From Fimbriiglobus ruber (GTDB taxonomy: Bacteria > Planctomycetota > Planctomycetia > Gemmatales > Gemmataceae), in NCBI RefSeq assembly GCF_002197845.1, contig NZ_NIDE01000018.1, positions 106,902-170,901 of the forward strand: 64,000 bases of DNA, read 5' to 3'. The notes below the pieces were generated by a model. The model saw only the letters and a list, made by a program, of their open reading frames with translations, was not told where the DNA came from and did no database searches. Position numbers and translations under genes: made by a program. Numbering within the stretch: the stretch's first letter is position 1; each line of letters opens with the position of its first letter. Below, piece by piece: positions 39,554-51,000 of this stretch.

Positions 39554-40159
39554 TCATATCCGCTTGCAAATCTGACTCAGAAAATGTATCCATCGTGGTA
39601 TAAGGACATTTGAGTGCCACAACTGTGCGGCCGTTTCCTTGGCCCGCTCGGCTAATCGGACATACTCAGATGGCGAGTCCCACAGATGGACGATGGCCGT
39701 CACCCAATCTTTGACTTCGTCCTGAGTCGGAGGCGTTCGCGTGTCTGGGGTATGCTTCACGGGAATATCGACCGTTACCCCACCTTCCCGCAACACCTCG
39801 ACCAGTCCGCCTCTCGCAGAGCCGATCACGGGTATCCCGTTCGCCATCGCCTCGACTGCCACCCTCGACAATCCTTCAGGTACCAGCGACGGCATCAAAA
39901 TCAACTTGCTGACTCGGTAGAACCGCCGCGGGTCCGCTGTGTTCGCCATTCGTCGAAGGGAACGTACCCCACTTAGATCGACCCCGCATCGACCTACCCA
40001 GTCCGAGCGACCCCTCCCTTCCACCACCAGAAGCGGAATGTCCCGGCGGGTGCGCCCCAAGACCTCCGCTATACGGGCGAACCAGAATACACCTTTGGCT
40101 GGTTCCGGGTTGACGAACGTCACGTGACCTGGGGTCGTGGGATCGCAGAGAAACCGGTC
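39554..40159 (-). CDS. GT4 glycosyltransferase C-terminal half, after an amber stop
   Basis: In frame with the preceding gene but separated by a TAG at 40160. Encodes the nucleotide-sugar half of a GT-B enzyme: TFVNPEPAKGVFWFARIAEV, LVVEGRG, ILMPSLVPEGLSRVAVEAMA, IPVIGSARGGLVEVL. A GTG at 40123 could start a separate product, but the 12 residues before it (DRFLCDPTTPGH) also belong to the fold, so this is probably one gene cut by a nonsense mutation. Confidence 0.75.
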   Translation of the reverse strand, partial: DRFLCDPTTPGHVTFVNPEPAKGVFWFARIAEVLGRTRRDIPLLVVEGRGRSDWVGRCGVDLSGVRSLRRMANTADPRRFYRVSKLILMPSLVPEGLSRVAVEAMANGIPVIGSARGGLVEVLREGGVTVDIPVKHTPDTRTPPTQDEVKDWVTAIVHLWDSPSEYVRLAERAKETAAQLWHSNVLIPRWIHFLSQICKRI

Positions 40160-42220
40160 CTACATCCACGGCCCCGGCAATACGACCGACTCCAATCCAA
40201 GCAGATCCCGGTAGTGGCCACGACTCGCTTCGGACGGCACCACGACCGTGTCACAGTCGCGAAATATGGTCGCGTCTGTGTATGCCCGATTGTGCAACCA
40301 GAACACGACCGCCGCTCCGACCGCTCGCCCCGCTTCGACCACAGCCCGACTCGCATCGTCCCCGCCGTATGTGAGAACTACGTCCGGCCGGAACTCCCGT
40401 ATCGCGTCGGACAAGACTGCGGCAAAAGCCCGTGCTTCTTCCTGCGTAGGGGATCGTGTAGCCGCCGGTGGGTCAGGGGCGAACATGGTCACCGGGAACC
40501 CGCCAGCTTGAGAGTGATAGAGTGTGAAATCCGCGTTTCCGAATCGACCGCGAGCCATCTGCGTAGTCGGGTAGGCTCGAAGCTTGTCGCCGACTGGCGG
40601 GGCGACCGGGTCGTCAAGGTTCGGCCCGGTGAACACCCGACAAGCCCATCCACGGGCGGTCAGCAGTGCGAACAGATCCCGTGTGCAGAGTGCTGCGCCG
40701 CTCGCCGAGTCGTGGTAGCAGTGGTACGACGCGAACATCACCCGCGGGAAATAGGAGCTCCCGCGTGCGCGACTGGTGGCAGCGAAACCCGACATAACGG
40801 GCGTTCGGTCCGCGGGGCCAACGCCGGCAATATGTGTGGAGTGGACGGTAACGCGTGCCGCCATTTCCCCCCGTAGATCGAGTCGGACGAACTTCAGAAG
40901 TCCCGGCTCGGCGGTCCTGGTGGTCTCAATCACCAACTGGTGCCGAGGCAGCAAGGCTTCGATCCGCGGTCGGTCGGTTACGCAGTTAAGTGCGACCAAG
41001 ACGAACCTTACTTGCGTCAAATGCGGCCCCAAGGCCTCCAGAATGTCGCCCTCGCACCCGCAGGCATCGAGTTTGAGGACGTCCACCTCGCCCAACCCCA
41101 AATCGTCCCACACCGCCCCGGCGTCTCGCAGCGTGACCCGAGCAATACCCTCTGGATGCCGGACATGCTCGGCCTTAATCGAATGCCCCGCCGAGCTTCG
41201 CGGGTCGAGACGCAGTTCGGCTGTCACATCTCCTCGACCGAGTCCGAACGGGTGAACGGTGACGCCCGGTAGCTCACGTACATTCCGCCGGAGCAACTCG
41301 ATGGTCGGCAGGTGTGGCTCGAAACAATGGACGATGGCATCCCGGTGGAACCGGAGTTTGGCGTAAAGGGCAAACACCCCGACGTTGGCACCCACGTCCA
41401 CGATGACCGGCGGAACCCGGAGCTTGTCCACAGGAACGCCGTCGTATTTTCCCTCCCCAAATATGCGCGCCACCGTCCCGGTCTCGTCCCGGGGAATCAA
41501 CATCTGGCGCTTCTCGACCGCGTTATGCACCGTCACGGCGACGAGCGCCGGTGGCACGGCGCAGGGCGAAGCTGCCGGCCGTAGACTGAGCTGGGTATCA
41601 CTCCGGACGCGCCACTTTCCGCTTGCCGCCGGGATGTAGACGAACCGGGCTCCGACCCGCGCGAGCTTCCGCCACAAGTCGTCATCGGCCTCCACCGCCG
41701 AACGGTAATCCGGGCCATCGGTGAACGGCTCAATCCGGGCGAGCAGCTCCCGACGGTGGACGACCCCGATCGCAGCCACAACAGATTCCGAGAATAGCTT
41801 GTCGTGTCGGGTCAGCGGGTCGTACCGTGTGGCCGTGCCAGCGTCCGGGCTGCCGGCTACGTCCGCAATCAGGTCGTACCGGAATACCAGGACGTCGCCC
41901 CGACCCCGCCCCTCCCAGGCCCGTGCCAGGTGGTCGTGGTAGAACTCGCCGCCCGAATCGAGGTACGCGATCAGGTACCCCCGAGCAGCGGAGTATGCCG
42001 CCGCACGACCGCGAAGGAACGGATGCTCAACGAGCCGGATCCGCTGATCCGCCGTTGCCGCGCAATCGAGGAACTCACGGGTCGCCCCAACTGCCCCGGC
42101 ACCGACGGGCAGCAGTTCCCAATCGCCCAGCGTTTGTCGGCGGAGAGATTCGATCGCCCACGTGAGAAGTGAGAGGTCATCGGATACGGACAAGACGACC
42201 GACACGGCCGGATCGGACAT
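40160..42220 (-). CDS. GT2 - FkbM methyltransferase - GT4 (N-terminal half) fusion
   Basis: 686 residues to the TAG. Order: GT2 glycosyltransferase (1-210; SVVLSVSDDL, RGYLIAYLDSGGEF as the metal-binding region); FkbM-type SAM methyltransferase (about 240-450; VIVDVGANVGVFALYAK, CFEPHLPTIELLRRN, VDVLKLDACGCEGDILEAL); then the N-terminal Rossmann of a GT4 enzyme (SYFPRVMFASYHCYHDSASG, VLTYGGDD). With the part after the stop it makes an 887-residue surface-glycan enzyme. No other glycan genes are adjacent. Confidence 0.85.
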   Translation of the reverse strand: MSDPAVSVVLSVSDDLSLLTWAIESLRRQTLGDWELLPVGAGAVGATREFLDCAATADQRIRLVEHPFLRGRAAAYSAARGYLIAYLDSGGEFYHDHLARAWEGRGRGDVLVFRYDLIADVAGSPDAGTATRYDPLTRHDKLFSESVVAAIGVVHRRELLARIEPFTDGPDYRSAVEADDDLWRKLARVGARFVYIPAASGKWRVRSDTQLSLRPAASPCAVPPALVAVTVHNAVEKRQMLIPRDETGTVARIFGEGKYDGVPVDKLRVPPVIVDVGANVGVFALYAKLRFHRDAIVHCFEPHLPTIELLRRNVRELPGVTVHPFGLGRGDVTAELRLDPRSSAGHSIKAEHVRHPEGIARVTLRDAGAVWDDLGLGEVDVLKLDACGCEGDILEALGPHLTQVRFVLVALNCVTDRPRIEALLPRHQLVIETTRTAEPGLLKFVRLDLRGEMAARVTVHSTHIAGVGPADRTPVMSGFAATSRARGSSYFPRVMFASYHCYHDSASGAALCTRDLFALLTARGWACRVFTGPNLDDPVAPPVGDKLRAYPTTQMARGRFGNADFTLYHSQAGGFPVTMFAPDPPAATRSPTQEEARAFAAVLSDAIREFRPDVVLTYGGDDASRAVVEAGRAVGAAVVFWLHNRAYTDATIFRDCDTVVVPSEASRGHYRDLLGLESVVLPGPWM

Positions 42221-42664
42221 AGCACGTCCTCGCTTCTACGACACGCCGCGATCTGAGTTTACCCAGGCCGGCTATGCGGCAGGTACGCCAGATCCTTCAA
42301 AACCGAGACGACACGAGATTCCTGCCGTGCTTCCAGATCGCTTAACAAATGCCCGTTTGTCGTCCAAAGCGGTGATTACCAACGAAATGCAAACAAAACG
42401 GTCGACCGTCGACACCCGTGGTCCCCCCTGAAATTTCGGGTTGTTGAAAATCTGTCGCAAAGAGTTTTGACGACGCAATTGTCCCATGACGACGTAATTG
42501 TTCCAGCGGATCCTGATATCGGCAACCCGGGGTGGGGTCGAGAAGTACTTGCCTGCCAGCGGTGGCACTCCGCCGGCAGCATGGTAAAGTCATGATTGCC
42601 GCGGGTTCACCCGCGCCCGACAGCTACCCCCCGCCCGGCTTCCCTCCATGCTTCGAGTTCCCCG
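42221..42664. other. Intergenic region upstream of DUF1592 gene
   Basis: No gene. It holds the 19-bp tandem repeat at 42468-42505 and, from 42582, the leader TGGTAAARTCATGATTGCCG that also occurs at 10219 in the decayed copy. Confidence 0.4.
42468..42505. repeat. Tandem 19-bp direct repeat
   Basis: TGACGACGCAATTGTCCCA at 42468-42486 is followed immediately by TGACGACGTAATTGTTCCA. Only two C/T changes separate them. Could be a regulator site upstream of the DUF1592 operon or an IS end scar. Confidence 0.6.
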
Positions 42665-45332
42665 ATGCGGTTGTGCCTCTCGTTCGTCACCGTCGCCGTG
42701 CTCGCCGCCTTCTTCGTCTCCCCGTCCCCGGCCGCCGACCCGCCGATCGACGTCCGCGAATTCGTCAACGCCCACTGCGCCGGGTGCCACGCCGGCGCCA
42801 CACCGGGCGGCGGGCTCGACCTCGGGTCGCTCACGACCGCCCCCGCGACCCAATCGCCGTCGCCGCGTGGGTTCGCGTGTACGACCGTGTTCGGGCCGGG
42901 GAAATGCCGCCACCGAAGAAGCCGCGGCCGGCCAAGGCGGACGCCGACGCGTTCCTCGCGGCCGTCGCGACCGGGGTCACCGCCCGGGAGCGCGAGCGGT
43001 ACCGGGTCGACGGCCGGGCCACCGTCCGCCGGCTCAACCGGGGCGAGTTCGAGAACACCCTCCGCGACCTACTCGATCTCCCGTGGCTCCGGGTGCAGGA
43101 TCTCCTCCCGGACGACGGCCGGGCCGGCGGGTACACGAAGTCGGCCGCCGCCCTCGACGTCTCCCCGGTTCTGCTCGCAAAATACGCGGACGCGATCGAC
43201 AAGGCGCTCGAGGCGGCCACCGCGAAGTACGCCGTCCCACCCGAACTCGAACGGAAGACGCTGTACGCGAACCACCAGTACGACTTCAAGGTGCTGATGA
43301 GCGGCGGCGACGCGGTCATGCTCACCCCGGATAAGACCTACGACGCTACCCGGTTCCCGATGCCGTCGGCGACCGACGCGGGCGGGAAGTACCCGGGCGG
43401 GCAGTGGTCGTTCGGCGGCAAGTACAAGGGGCTCGGCGAAGCCGAGAAGGGCGGGGCGTTCAAGGAGCCGAGTACCGTCGGGATGACCCGGACGTTCGGC
43501 GAGGCGTTCGGCGGGCGGTTCGACTTCGCCCCGCTCCACCCCGGGCGGTATCGGATCGGGGTGTCCGCGTGGTCCTACTGGTGGGACAAAGGCGAGGTCA
43601 AGCCGGCCCCGCGAACGGGAGCGGTCGGGGTGTACTGCGGCAGCCGGGTGATCGGGTTCTTCGACGCTCCCTCCCTGACCCCGACGTGGTCCGAGACCGA
43701 GGTCGACCTCGAACCGACGATCGACAACTCGCTCCGGGCCGCCGGGGCGTCGTTCCTCGACGCGCATGTCTACTTCTCGCAGGGGCAGGTCAAGGGCTAC
43801 TCCGGCCCCGGCGTCGCGATCGACAAGCTGTTCGTGGAAGGCCCGCTGTACGACGAGTGGCCGCCGCCGAGCCACCGGCACCTGTTCGGCACCCTGCCGG
43901 TCGTGCCGGTCACGAAACTCCCGGCCGCTTCTCCAAGGCCGAAGCGGGAGGTGCCGCAACAACACACCCGGGGGGCGAGCAACGGCCCCGGGCGGCTCGT
44001 CCCCGGCACGACCGTGTCCGACGACCCGGCCGCGGACGCCCGCCGGCTCCTCGGGGCGTTCCTCCCGCGGGCGTTCCGCCGCCCGGTGGCGGCCGCCGAG
44101 GTCGAGCGGTACGCCGTCGTCGCCGATGCCCGCACCCGGGACGGGGCCTGCTTCGAGGACGCGCTGAAGGCCGCGTATAAGATCGCCCTGCTCAGCCCGG
44201 ACTTTCTGTTCCTGAACGAGCCGGCCGGGAAACTCGACGGGTACGCGGTCGCGGCCCGGCTGTCGTACTTCCTGTGGAACTCGTGCCCGGACGACGCCCT
44301 GCTGGCGGCCGCCAAGGCCGGCCGACTCGCCGACCCGGCCGGGCTCAAGGCGGCGGCCGACCGCCTGCTCGCCGACCCGAAAGCGAACCGATTCCACCAG
44401 GACTTCCTCGACCAGTGGCTCGACCTCCGGGACTTCGACGCGACCAGCCCGGACAAGCAACTCTACCCCGACTTCCAGCCGAACCTCGAAGACGCGATGC
44501 GCCGCGAGCCGGCCGAGTTCTTCCGCGAGGTCGTCCGCCACGACATGGCCGCGACCCACCTGTTCGCGACGAGTGTGAACGTCGTCAACCAGCGGCTCGC
44601 CGAACACTACGGCATCCCCGGGGTGGCCGGCACCCGGTTCCGGCGGGTCGACGTCGACCCCAAGGTTCTCCCCCGCGGCGGGCTATTGACGACGGCAGCC
44701 GTGTGCAAGGTGACCGCGAACGGCACGACGACCAGCCCGGTCAAGCGAGGGGCGTGGGTCATGAAGAAAGTCCTCGGCACCCCGCCGCAGGCCCCGCCGC
44801 CCGACGTGCCGGCCGTCGAGCCGGACGTGAAGGGGGCGACCACCATCCGCGAACAACTGGCGAAGCACCGGGAGAATCCTGGGTGCGCATCCTGCCACGC
44901 GAAGTTCGACCCGCCCGGGTTCGCCCTCGAAAGTTACGACCCGATCGGCGGGTGGCGGGATTTCTATCGGGCGACCGAGGGGAAGAAGGCCCCGGACTTC
45001 GCCCGCATCTTCCGCTCGTACCTGTCTCCGGACGGAAATTCGTCAACCACGCCGGGTTCCGCGACGGCCGCCCCGTCGACCCGAGCGGGGAACTCGCCGA
45101 TGGGCGGAAGTTCGCCGGCCTCCGGGAGTATCAGACCCTGATCCTCGCCGACCCGCGGGCCGTGTCCCGCAACCTGGCGAATCAGCTCGTCGCCTACGCG
45201 ACCGGGGCCTCGGTCGGATTTGCCGACCGGGACGCCATCGAGGCGGTCCTGACGCGGGCCGGCGGCGCCAACCCGCGGGTCCGGTCACTGATCAGCGAAA
45301 TCGTCCAGAGCCCACTGTTCTTGAACAAGTAA
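42665..45332 (+). CDS. Planctomycete haem-binding DUF1592 protein (two frameshifts)
   Basis: 889 residues after restoring two single bases. Signal peptide MRLCLSFVTVAVLAAFFVSP from ATG 42665; first haem motif CAGCH in VNAHCAGCHAGA. One G is missing near 42847 (GCGACCCA for GCGGACCCA), and one near 45035 (GACGGAAA for GACGGGAAA, giving SPDGKFVNH). Domains in order: DUF1587 (RRLNRGEFENTLRDLL), DUF1595 (FLPRAFRRPV), DUF1592 (ARLSYFLWNSCPDDAL), DUF1588 (GGLLTTAAVCKVTANGTTTS with a second CASCH), DUF1585 (LREYQTLILADP). Exported, probably periplasmic; always paired with DUF1552, function unproven. Confidence 0.85.
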
Positions 45333-45376
45333 TCCTGCCCTGGCAAGTGACCGCCACTGCCGACCCGGAGACGCCG

Positions 45377-46675
45377 ATGCCCGCCTCGTTCTTCTTCCCG
45401 TCCCGCGGCCCGCTGTCCCGCCGCGCGTTCCTTCGCGGGGCCGGGGTCACCCTGTCCCTGCCGCTGCTCGACGCCATGTCCCCGGCGTTCGCCCGGGCCG
45501 CCCCCGCCGCTCCGCCGCGGCGGATGATCGCGATCCAGACGAACATGGGCATCCTGTCCCAGCACTTCTTCCCCGCCGAGGCGGGTTTGGACTACAAACT
45601 GACCACGTACCTCGAAATCCTGAAGGCGTTCAAAGATCGGATGACGGTGCTGAGCGGGGTATCGCACCCGGCCGTCGACGGGGCGCACGAGGCCGAGAAG
45701 TCGTTCCTGTCGGCCGCCCCGCACCCCGGCGGGGCCGGGTTCCGGAACTCGATCTCGCTCGACCAGTACGCGGCCGAGCAGCTCGGCCCGGTCACCCGGT
45801 TCCCGTCATTCGCCCTGGACGTGAACGCCGAGGGGACGCAGGGGATGGTCTTCTCCCGGACTGGGGTCAAGGTGCCGACCGAAAAGAGCCCGGCCGCCCT
45901 GTACCGGAAGATGTTCGTCCAGGGGAACCCCGCCGAGGTCGAGGCCCGCGTCGCCGACCTGGGCCGCGGCCGCAGCGCGCTCGACTTCGTGTCCGCCGAC
46001 GCGAAGCGGCTCGGGCGGTCGGTCGGCCCGGCCGACAAGGCCCGGCTCGACCAGTACTTCACCGCCGTCCGCGACCTCGAACGGCAACTCGAACTCGGTC
46101 AGGAGTGGGAGCGGAAGCCGAAGCCCAAGGCGTCCGCCCCGGCCCTGACTGACGTGACCGAGAACAAGAAGCTGATCGACAAGATCCGGCTGATGCTGGA
46201 CATCGCCCGGCTCGGGTTCGAGTCGGACAGCACCCGGGTGGTGTCGCTGTTCGTGAACACGTTCAGCATCGTCGCCGACCTGCCCGGGGTGAAGGACGAG
46301 ACGCACAGCATCACCCACCACGGCGGGCGGAAAGAAGCGCTCGACCAACTGGTCACGATCGAGAGCGCCCAGTTCCGGGCCCTGGCCGGGTTCCTGGCCA
46401 ACCTCGCGGGGGTGAAAGAGGACGGGGAGGCGTTGCTCGACCGGACGATGGTCCTGTACGGCGCCCCGATGGGCAACGCGGCCAGTCACGACAACCGGAA
46501 CCTGCCGGTGTTGCTCGCGGGCGGCGGGTTCCGGCACGCCGGCCACCTGGCGTTCGACGCCAAAAAGAACTACCCGCTCCCGAACCTGTTCGTGTCGATG
46601 CTCCAGCGGCTCGGCGTCCCCGCCGACCGGTTCGCGACCAGCACCGGCACGCTGACGGGATTGCGCTCCGGTTGA
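45377..46675 (+). CDS. DUF1552 protein with twin-arginine signal
   Basis: 432 residues from ATG 45377, preceded by GGAG; an upstream GTG at 45347 would misplace the signal. The N-terminus GPLSRRAFLRGAGVTLSLPL is a twin-arginine export signal, so it folds before export. The body (DYKLTTYLEILKAFKDRMTV, GVSHPAVDGAHEAEKSFL, SITHHGGRKEAL) fits DUF1552, usually encoded next to DUF1592-type haem proteins as here, 44 bp downstream. The frame is intact. Confidence 0.9.
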   Translation: MPASFFFPSRGPLSRRAFLRGAGVTLSLPLLDAMSPAFARAAPAAPPRRMIAIQTNMGILSQHFFPAEAGLDYKLTTYLEILKAFKDRMTVLSGVSHPAVDGAHEAEKSFLSAAPHPGGAGFRNSISLDQYAAEQLGPVTRFPSFALDVNAEGTQGMVFSRTGVKVPTEKSPAALYRKMFVQGNPAEVEARVADLGRGRSALDFVSADAKRLGRSVGPADKARLDQYFTAVRDLERQLELGQEWERKPKPKASAPALTDVTENKKLIDKIRLMLDIARLGFESDSTRVVSLFVNTFSIVADLPGVKDETHSITHHGGRKEALDQLVTIESAQFRALAGFLANLAGVKEDGEALLDRTMVLYGAPMGNAASHDNRNLPVLLAGGGFRHAGHLAFDAKKNYPLPNLFVSMLQRLGVPADRFATSTGTLTGLRSG

Positions 46676-46934
46676 TGTCCGCCGGCGCCAGGCCCGAGCT
46701 CGCTACCACGGGTGACCGGTCCGCGACGATCGGGTGATGGGTTCCCTGGGGCGCTCGAAGAAACGGGAACGTGCCGTGGGGTTGTGTCCCAGGTCGAACG
46801 AAGCGACAGTCGTGGCGGCGAACAACTCGGCCGGTGGGCGGCCCTCGCCGTCTCGCACGACACCACGAGGGCCGCGGCAAATCATGCGTTCGGGGAGGGG
46901 CCGATCCCCGCCTCGGGTCGCGGCACCAGGTTGA
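46676..46934. other. Gene-free stretch
   Basis: High GC; no recognisable protein segment. It leads into dispersed repeat copy B. Confidence 0.4.
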
Positions 46935-47145
46935 AGCCCGGCGTACCTCACAGGGACCGTGTCCGGCCGCTCACGAGACGTTTAGCCCCACCCAAATCTT
47001 GCAGGCCAATCCTCATCGAACCGGACCCGGTTGGCGGTGTTGCGAACGGCGACACGAACCTGTCGGGATCGAGGACGTACTCCCTCTGATGACGGGGGCG
47101 AAGCCGGCGCGTTGCAACGGGGCCGGGGCCGGGCGCGGCTGCACC
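46935..47145. repeat. Dispersed repeat, copy B
   Basis: Best preserved of three copies (see 10955 and 53635). Blocks: CCCGGCGTACCTCAC, GTGTCCGGCCGCTCACGAGA, CCCACCCAAATCTTGCAGG, CCTGTCGGGATCGAGGACG, GATGACGGGGGCGAAGCC, GTTGCAACGGGGCC. The last two are shared with copy C only. Confidence 0.6.
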
Positions 47146-47279
47146 CAATGGCTGCGGGGGGCGTGATCCTACCGACGTGTACGACATGAGAATCGCGTCG
47201 ACTCATGGTCGCCCGATCCGCCGAGGTACGCGTCGTGTTGGTCCGGGGAGCTGGCCCCCGATCGCACGCCGGATCGGCT

Positions 47280-47885
47280 TCATTCACCACCCTCCCGTTC
47301 CCAGATAACTCGAATCGTCGCCAGCTTCCTCTCCACGGTCGGCACCGAGCGGCCGAGTCGGTCGGCGATCTCGGCGTTCGTGTAGCCCTCCATCTTCCAC
47401 ACCGCCACGGACCGCAGATCCCCGTCACCCAACCGGCCGAGCAACCGGCCACACGCCTCGGTCACCTCGGCGACCTCCTCCGGCGAAGGGCCCGTCGCGA
47501 CCGCCGCGTCCGGACCCGGGCCCGTCTCCGGCGCGGCCGACGGGCCGGGACCCCGCTTGCCGCCGCGCTTGACCCGGGTCTCGTGCCTCACCCGCCCGAC
47601 GGCCTTGCGGGTGGTGATGACCAAAAGAACCTGCCACAGGTCGTCGCGGTCGTCGAGCCGGGGGAATCGACCCGCGGACGCGGCCTCCCAGAAGCAGTGG
47701 AACGCGGACAGGGCCACGTCCTCCTCATAGCCGGTGGCGCGCGGGGCGGCGGCGAGCCGCGCGCGGGCGAGGGCGACGAGCCGGGCGAAGTACCGGTCCC
47801 AGAGGGCCTGCGCAACGGCCGGGTCGCGGGCCTTAACCTGCGCGAGTAACATCGTGACCGAGCCGCCGGGCGGTGCCTCGTCCAT
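47280..47885 (-). CDS. ECF-type RNA polymerase sigma factor
   Basis: 201 residues from ATG 47885 (an upstream in-frame start at 47987 would add a 34-residue disordered leader). Region 2 is recognisable in ALWDRYFARLVALARARL and FHCFWEAAS with DDLWQVLLVITTRKAV; region 4 is the HTH YTNAEIADRLGRSVPTVERK. A low-complexity Gly/Pro linker separates them. It lies downstream of the WD40 kinase on the same strand (155 bp from its stop), so kinase and sigma are probably co-transcribed; no anti-sigma gene is seen. Confidence 0.85.
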   Translation of the reverse strand: MDEAPPGGSVTMLLAQVKARDPAVAQALWDRYFARLVALARARLAAAPRATGYEEDVALSAFHCFWEAASAGRFPRLDDRDDLWQVLLVITTRKAVGRVRHETRVKRGGKRGPGPSAAPETGPGPDAAVATGPSPEEVAEVTEACGRLLGRLGDGDLRSVAVWKMEGYTNAEIADRLGRSVPTVERKLATIRVIWEREGGE

Positions 47886-48040
47886 CGCGCCGTCCTCGTG
47901 CCGGGCCGGATCTTCGGGCCGTAAAACGGTCCCAGGGTCTGCGCCCGCGGTTCCGACGGCCCGCGGGCCTTGCCGCGAAGTCTCCACCAGGGGGCTCGGC
48001 CGGAAGATCGGTGGTCATCCCCCCTCTTCGTCAGTCCTAC

Positions 48041-51000
48041 CTACCGCGCCGTTCCGATCACGAGATCCCCGACCAGGTGCCAGTAGTGGGACTCGGCGGC
48101 GCGCGGGTCGCCCGCTCGTATCGCGTCACGGATCTCCCCTTCCCGCCACCGCCGGGTCGTTTCCGGGGTGGCGACGAACTCGGCCGGATACCGGGCGCGG
48201 AGGTCGGCCCACCGGCGGGTGACCTCTCCGGCTTCGAGGGAGATGACCGCGCCGGTGTCGTCGAGGCGGGACGCGCTCAGCAGTTGGGCGAGGTTGACGA
48301 GGTCCGCGGCCGGGCGGTCGTCCGGCGTCACGTCCCACACCCGTGCCGTCTTATCCCGACAGGCGGTGAGTACCCGCCGGCCGTCCGCGGCGAACCCCAC
48401 CCAGTCAACCTGCGCGGTGTGTGGAAGCGGCGGTGAAAGGGCCACCCCGGACTCGGCGTCCCACACCTGTGCCGTCGTCCCGCAGGCGGTGAGGACCCGC
48501 TTGCCGTCGGGGCTGAACGCCACCGCCGAGACGGGACCCGGGTGTCGGAGAGGCGGGACCAGGGGTTTCCCGGAGTCCGCATCCCACACCCGCGCCGTCC
48601 CGTCATGACTGGCGGTGGCGATCTGCCGACTGTCCGGGCTGAACGCCGTTGCCGAGACCCCGCCCCCGTGTTTCAGTAGAGGGGTCAGGGGGTCGCCGGT
48701 GTCAGAACTCCAGACCCGCGCGGTCCGGTTCTCGCCGGAGGTGACGACCCGCTTCCCGTCCGGGCTGAACACCGGGCGGAACACCGCCGGGTTGAGGACC
48801 GTGCCGGGGTGTGGAAACGGCGGGGTAAGTGGGAGACCGGTGATGGGGTCCCAGACCCGCGCCCGGCTATCGATGTTGGTGGTCAGTATCCGTTTGCCGT
48901 CCGCGCTGAACACCGCCGATCGGATCGGGTTTGGGGGCGGCGTAATGGCTCGGCCGAGAGGTTGACCGGTGGCCACATCCCAGACTTGGGCGGTATGCCG
49001 GCCGGCGGTTAGGACCCACCGGCCGTCCGGACTGAAGACGGCCGAGATGACCGGCTCGGCGTGCGGGAGGGGCGGGGTAAGGGGGTCGCCCGAGTCGGCG
49101 TTCCACACCCGCACAGTCGAGCGGGTGTGGAAGGTCAAGACCTTCTTGTCGTCCGGGCCGAAGGCCACCGCGTCGGTCGGCCCGGCATGCGGGAGGGGCG
49201 GGGTGAGGGGTTCGCCCGAGTCGGCGTCCCACACCCGAACCGTGTCACCGGCATAGGTGGTCACGATCCTCCGACCACGTGGGCTACATTTCACCGAGAT
49301 GACCTTGTGGGCGTGCCGAACGGGCGCGGAGAGTGGCCGACCAGAGCGGGCGTCCCACACCCGCGTCGTCATTCCGTCGACAGTGGCCACCCGGTGGCCG
49401 TCTGAGCTGAAGGGCGACTGCGACAACGTGCCATTGTAGAACGCGGGCGGGTCGGAAACCGTGTCCCACACCCGTGCCGTGCCGTCCAGCCCGCTCGTGA
49501 TGAGTCTCCGGCCGTCGGCGCTGAACATCGCCCTCACGGCCCAGACGCCGTGGATGGGCGGTGAGAGGGGCGTGCCGGACTCGGCGTCCCACACCCGTGT
49601 CGCCCCGTCGCCGAGGGCACTGTTCATGCTAATGATCGCCACCTGCCGGCCGTCCGGGCTGAAATCGGCCGAGACGGGTAGCCCGCCGTGATGGATGGGT
49701 TGTGAGAGGAGTTCTCCGGATTCGACGTCCCACACCTCCGCCGTACCGCCGGCACGGAGGGTGGCGATCATCCGCACGACCGCCACCCGCCGGCCGTCCG
49801 GGCTGAGCCCCAAGACAGTCCCTTTGAGCTGTAAAGGCGAGACGGGCGAGGTGTGGGACGCACCGGATTCGGGGCTCCAAAGCATTATGGTCGATGCGGT
49901 GGCGATGACGATCCGCTTGCCGTCCGGGTGAAACGCGACAGCTTTAAACATTCCGCCAAATTGAAGGGGCGGTGAGAGGGGCTTGCCGGTCTCGGCGTCC
50001 CACACCCGCACCGCGGTCCCGCTGGCGGTCACCACCCACCGGCCGTCCGGGCTGAAGGCCGCATGAGCAAGAAAGGCGGTGTGCGCGATGGGCGGTGAGA
50101 GGGGCGCGCCGGACGCGGCGTCCCACACCCGCACCACGGTCCCGCTGGCGGTCATCACCCGCCGGCCGCCCGAGCCGAACGCCGCTCGGGAGACCGGAGC
50201 GGTGTGCGCGATGGGCGGTGAGAGGGGCGCGCCGGACGCGGCGTCCCACACCCGTACCACGGTCCCGCTGGCGGTCATCACCCGCCGGCCGTCCGAGCTG
50301 AACGCCGAGTCAAGAACCGATTGCGCGTGGTTCAATACGAGCGTCAAGGAGTACTGCCGCCGGGCGTACCGGCGGTACGCGGCGAACTGGGACCGGGCCG
50401 CCCACTCGGCGTCGGGGCTATCCGGTGCGACGACGAGCGGCTGGACGATCCGGAGCAGTCCCAGCGGGAGTAGGCCGTCGTCGGCCAGTTTCACCCCCTC
50501 GCTCGCGTACGTTACCCCGAGGAGCCTTTGGCTCCTCTTGTTCGCCGACCGTGCCCGCTCGGCTTCGGCGACCGCCAGGGCTGTCGCGGCCTTTGCGTTC
50601 CCGGCCTCGGTGTCCGCCCGGGTCGCCGCGGTCCGCGCGTTCCCGGCCTCGATCCCGGCGTGCCGGGCGCTGTCCAGGGCCCAGACCCCGAACCCGGTCG
50701 ATGCCGCCGACCCGACGACCAGCGCGGTCACCGCCACCCCGACCGCCGCTGCTAGCCCGGGGTTCCGCGCCCGCCACCGCCGCGCCCGGCCGAGCGCGCC
50801 GACCGGACGGGCGGCCACCGGTCGCCCGGTCAGGTACGCTGCCAACGCCGCAGCCGTTGCGTACCGCTTCCCGGGCTCTTTCTCCAAGCACTTGTGGCAA
50901 ATCGTCTCCAGGTCCCGCGGCACCCCCGGCACCAGATCCCGCACCGGCACTGCGTCCCGAGTCCGGACCTGGACCAGCGTGTCGGCCGTACTCGCCCCCT

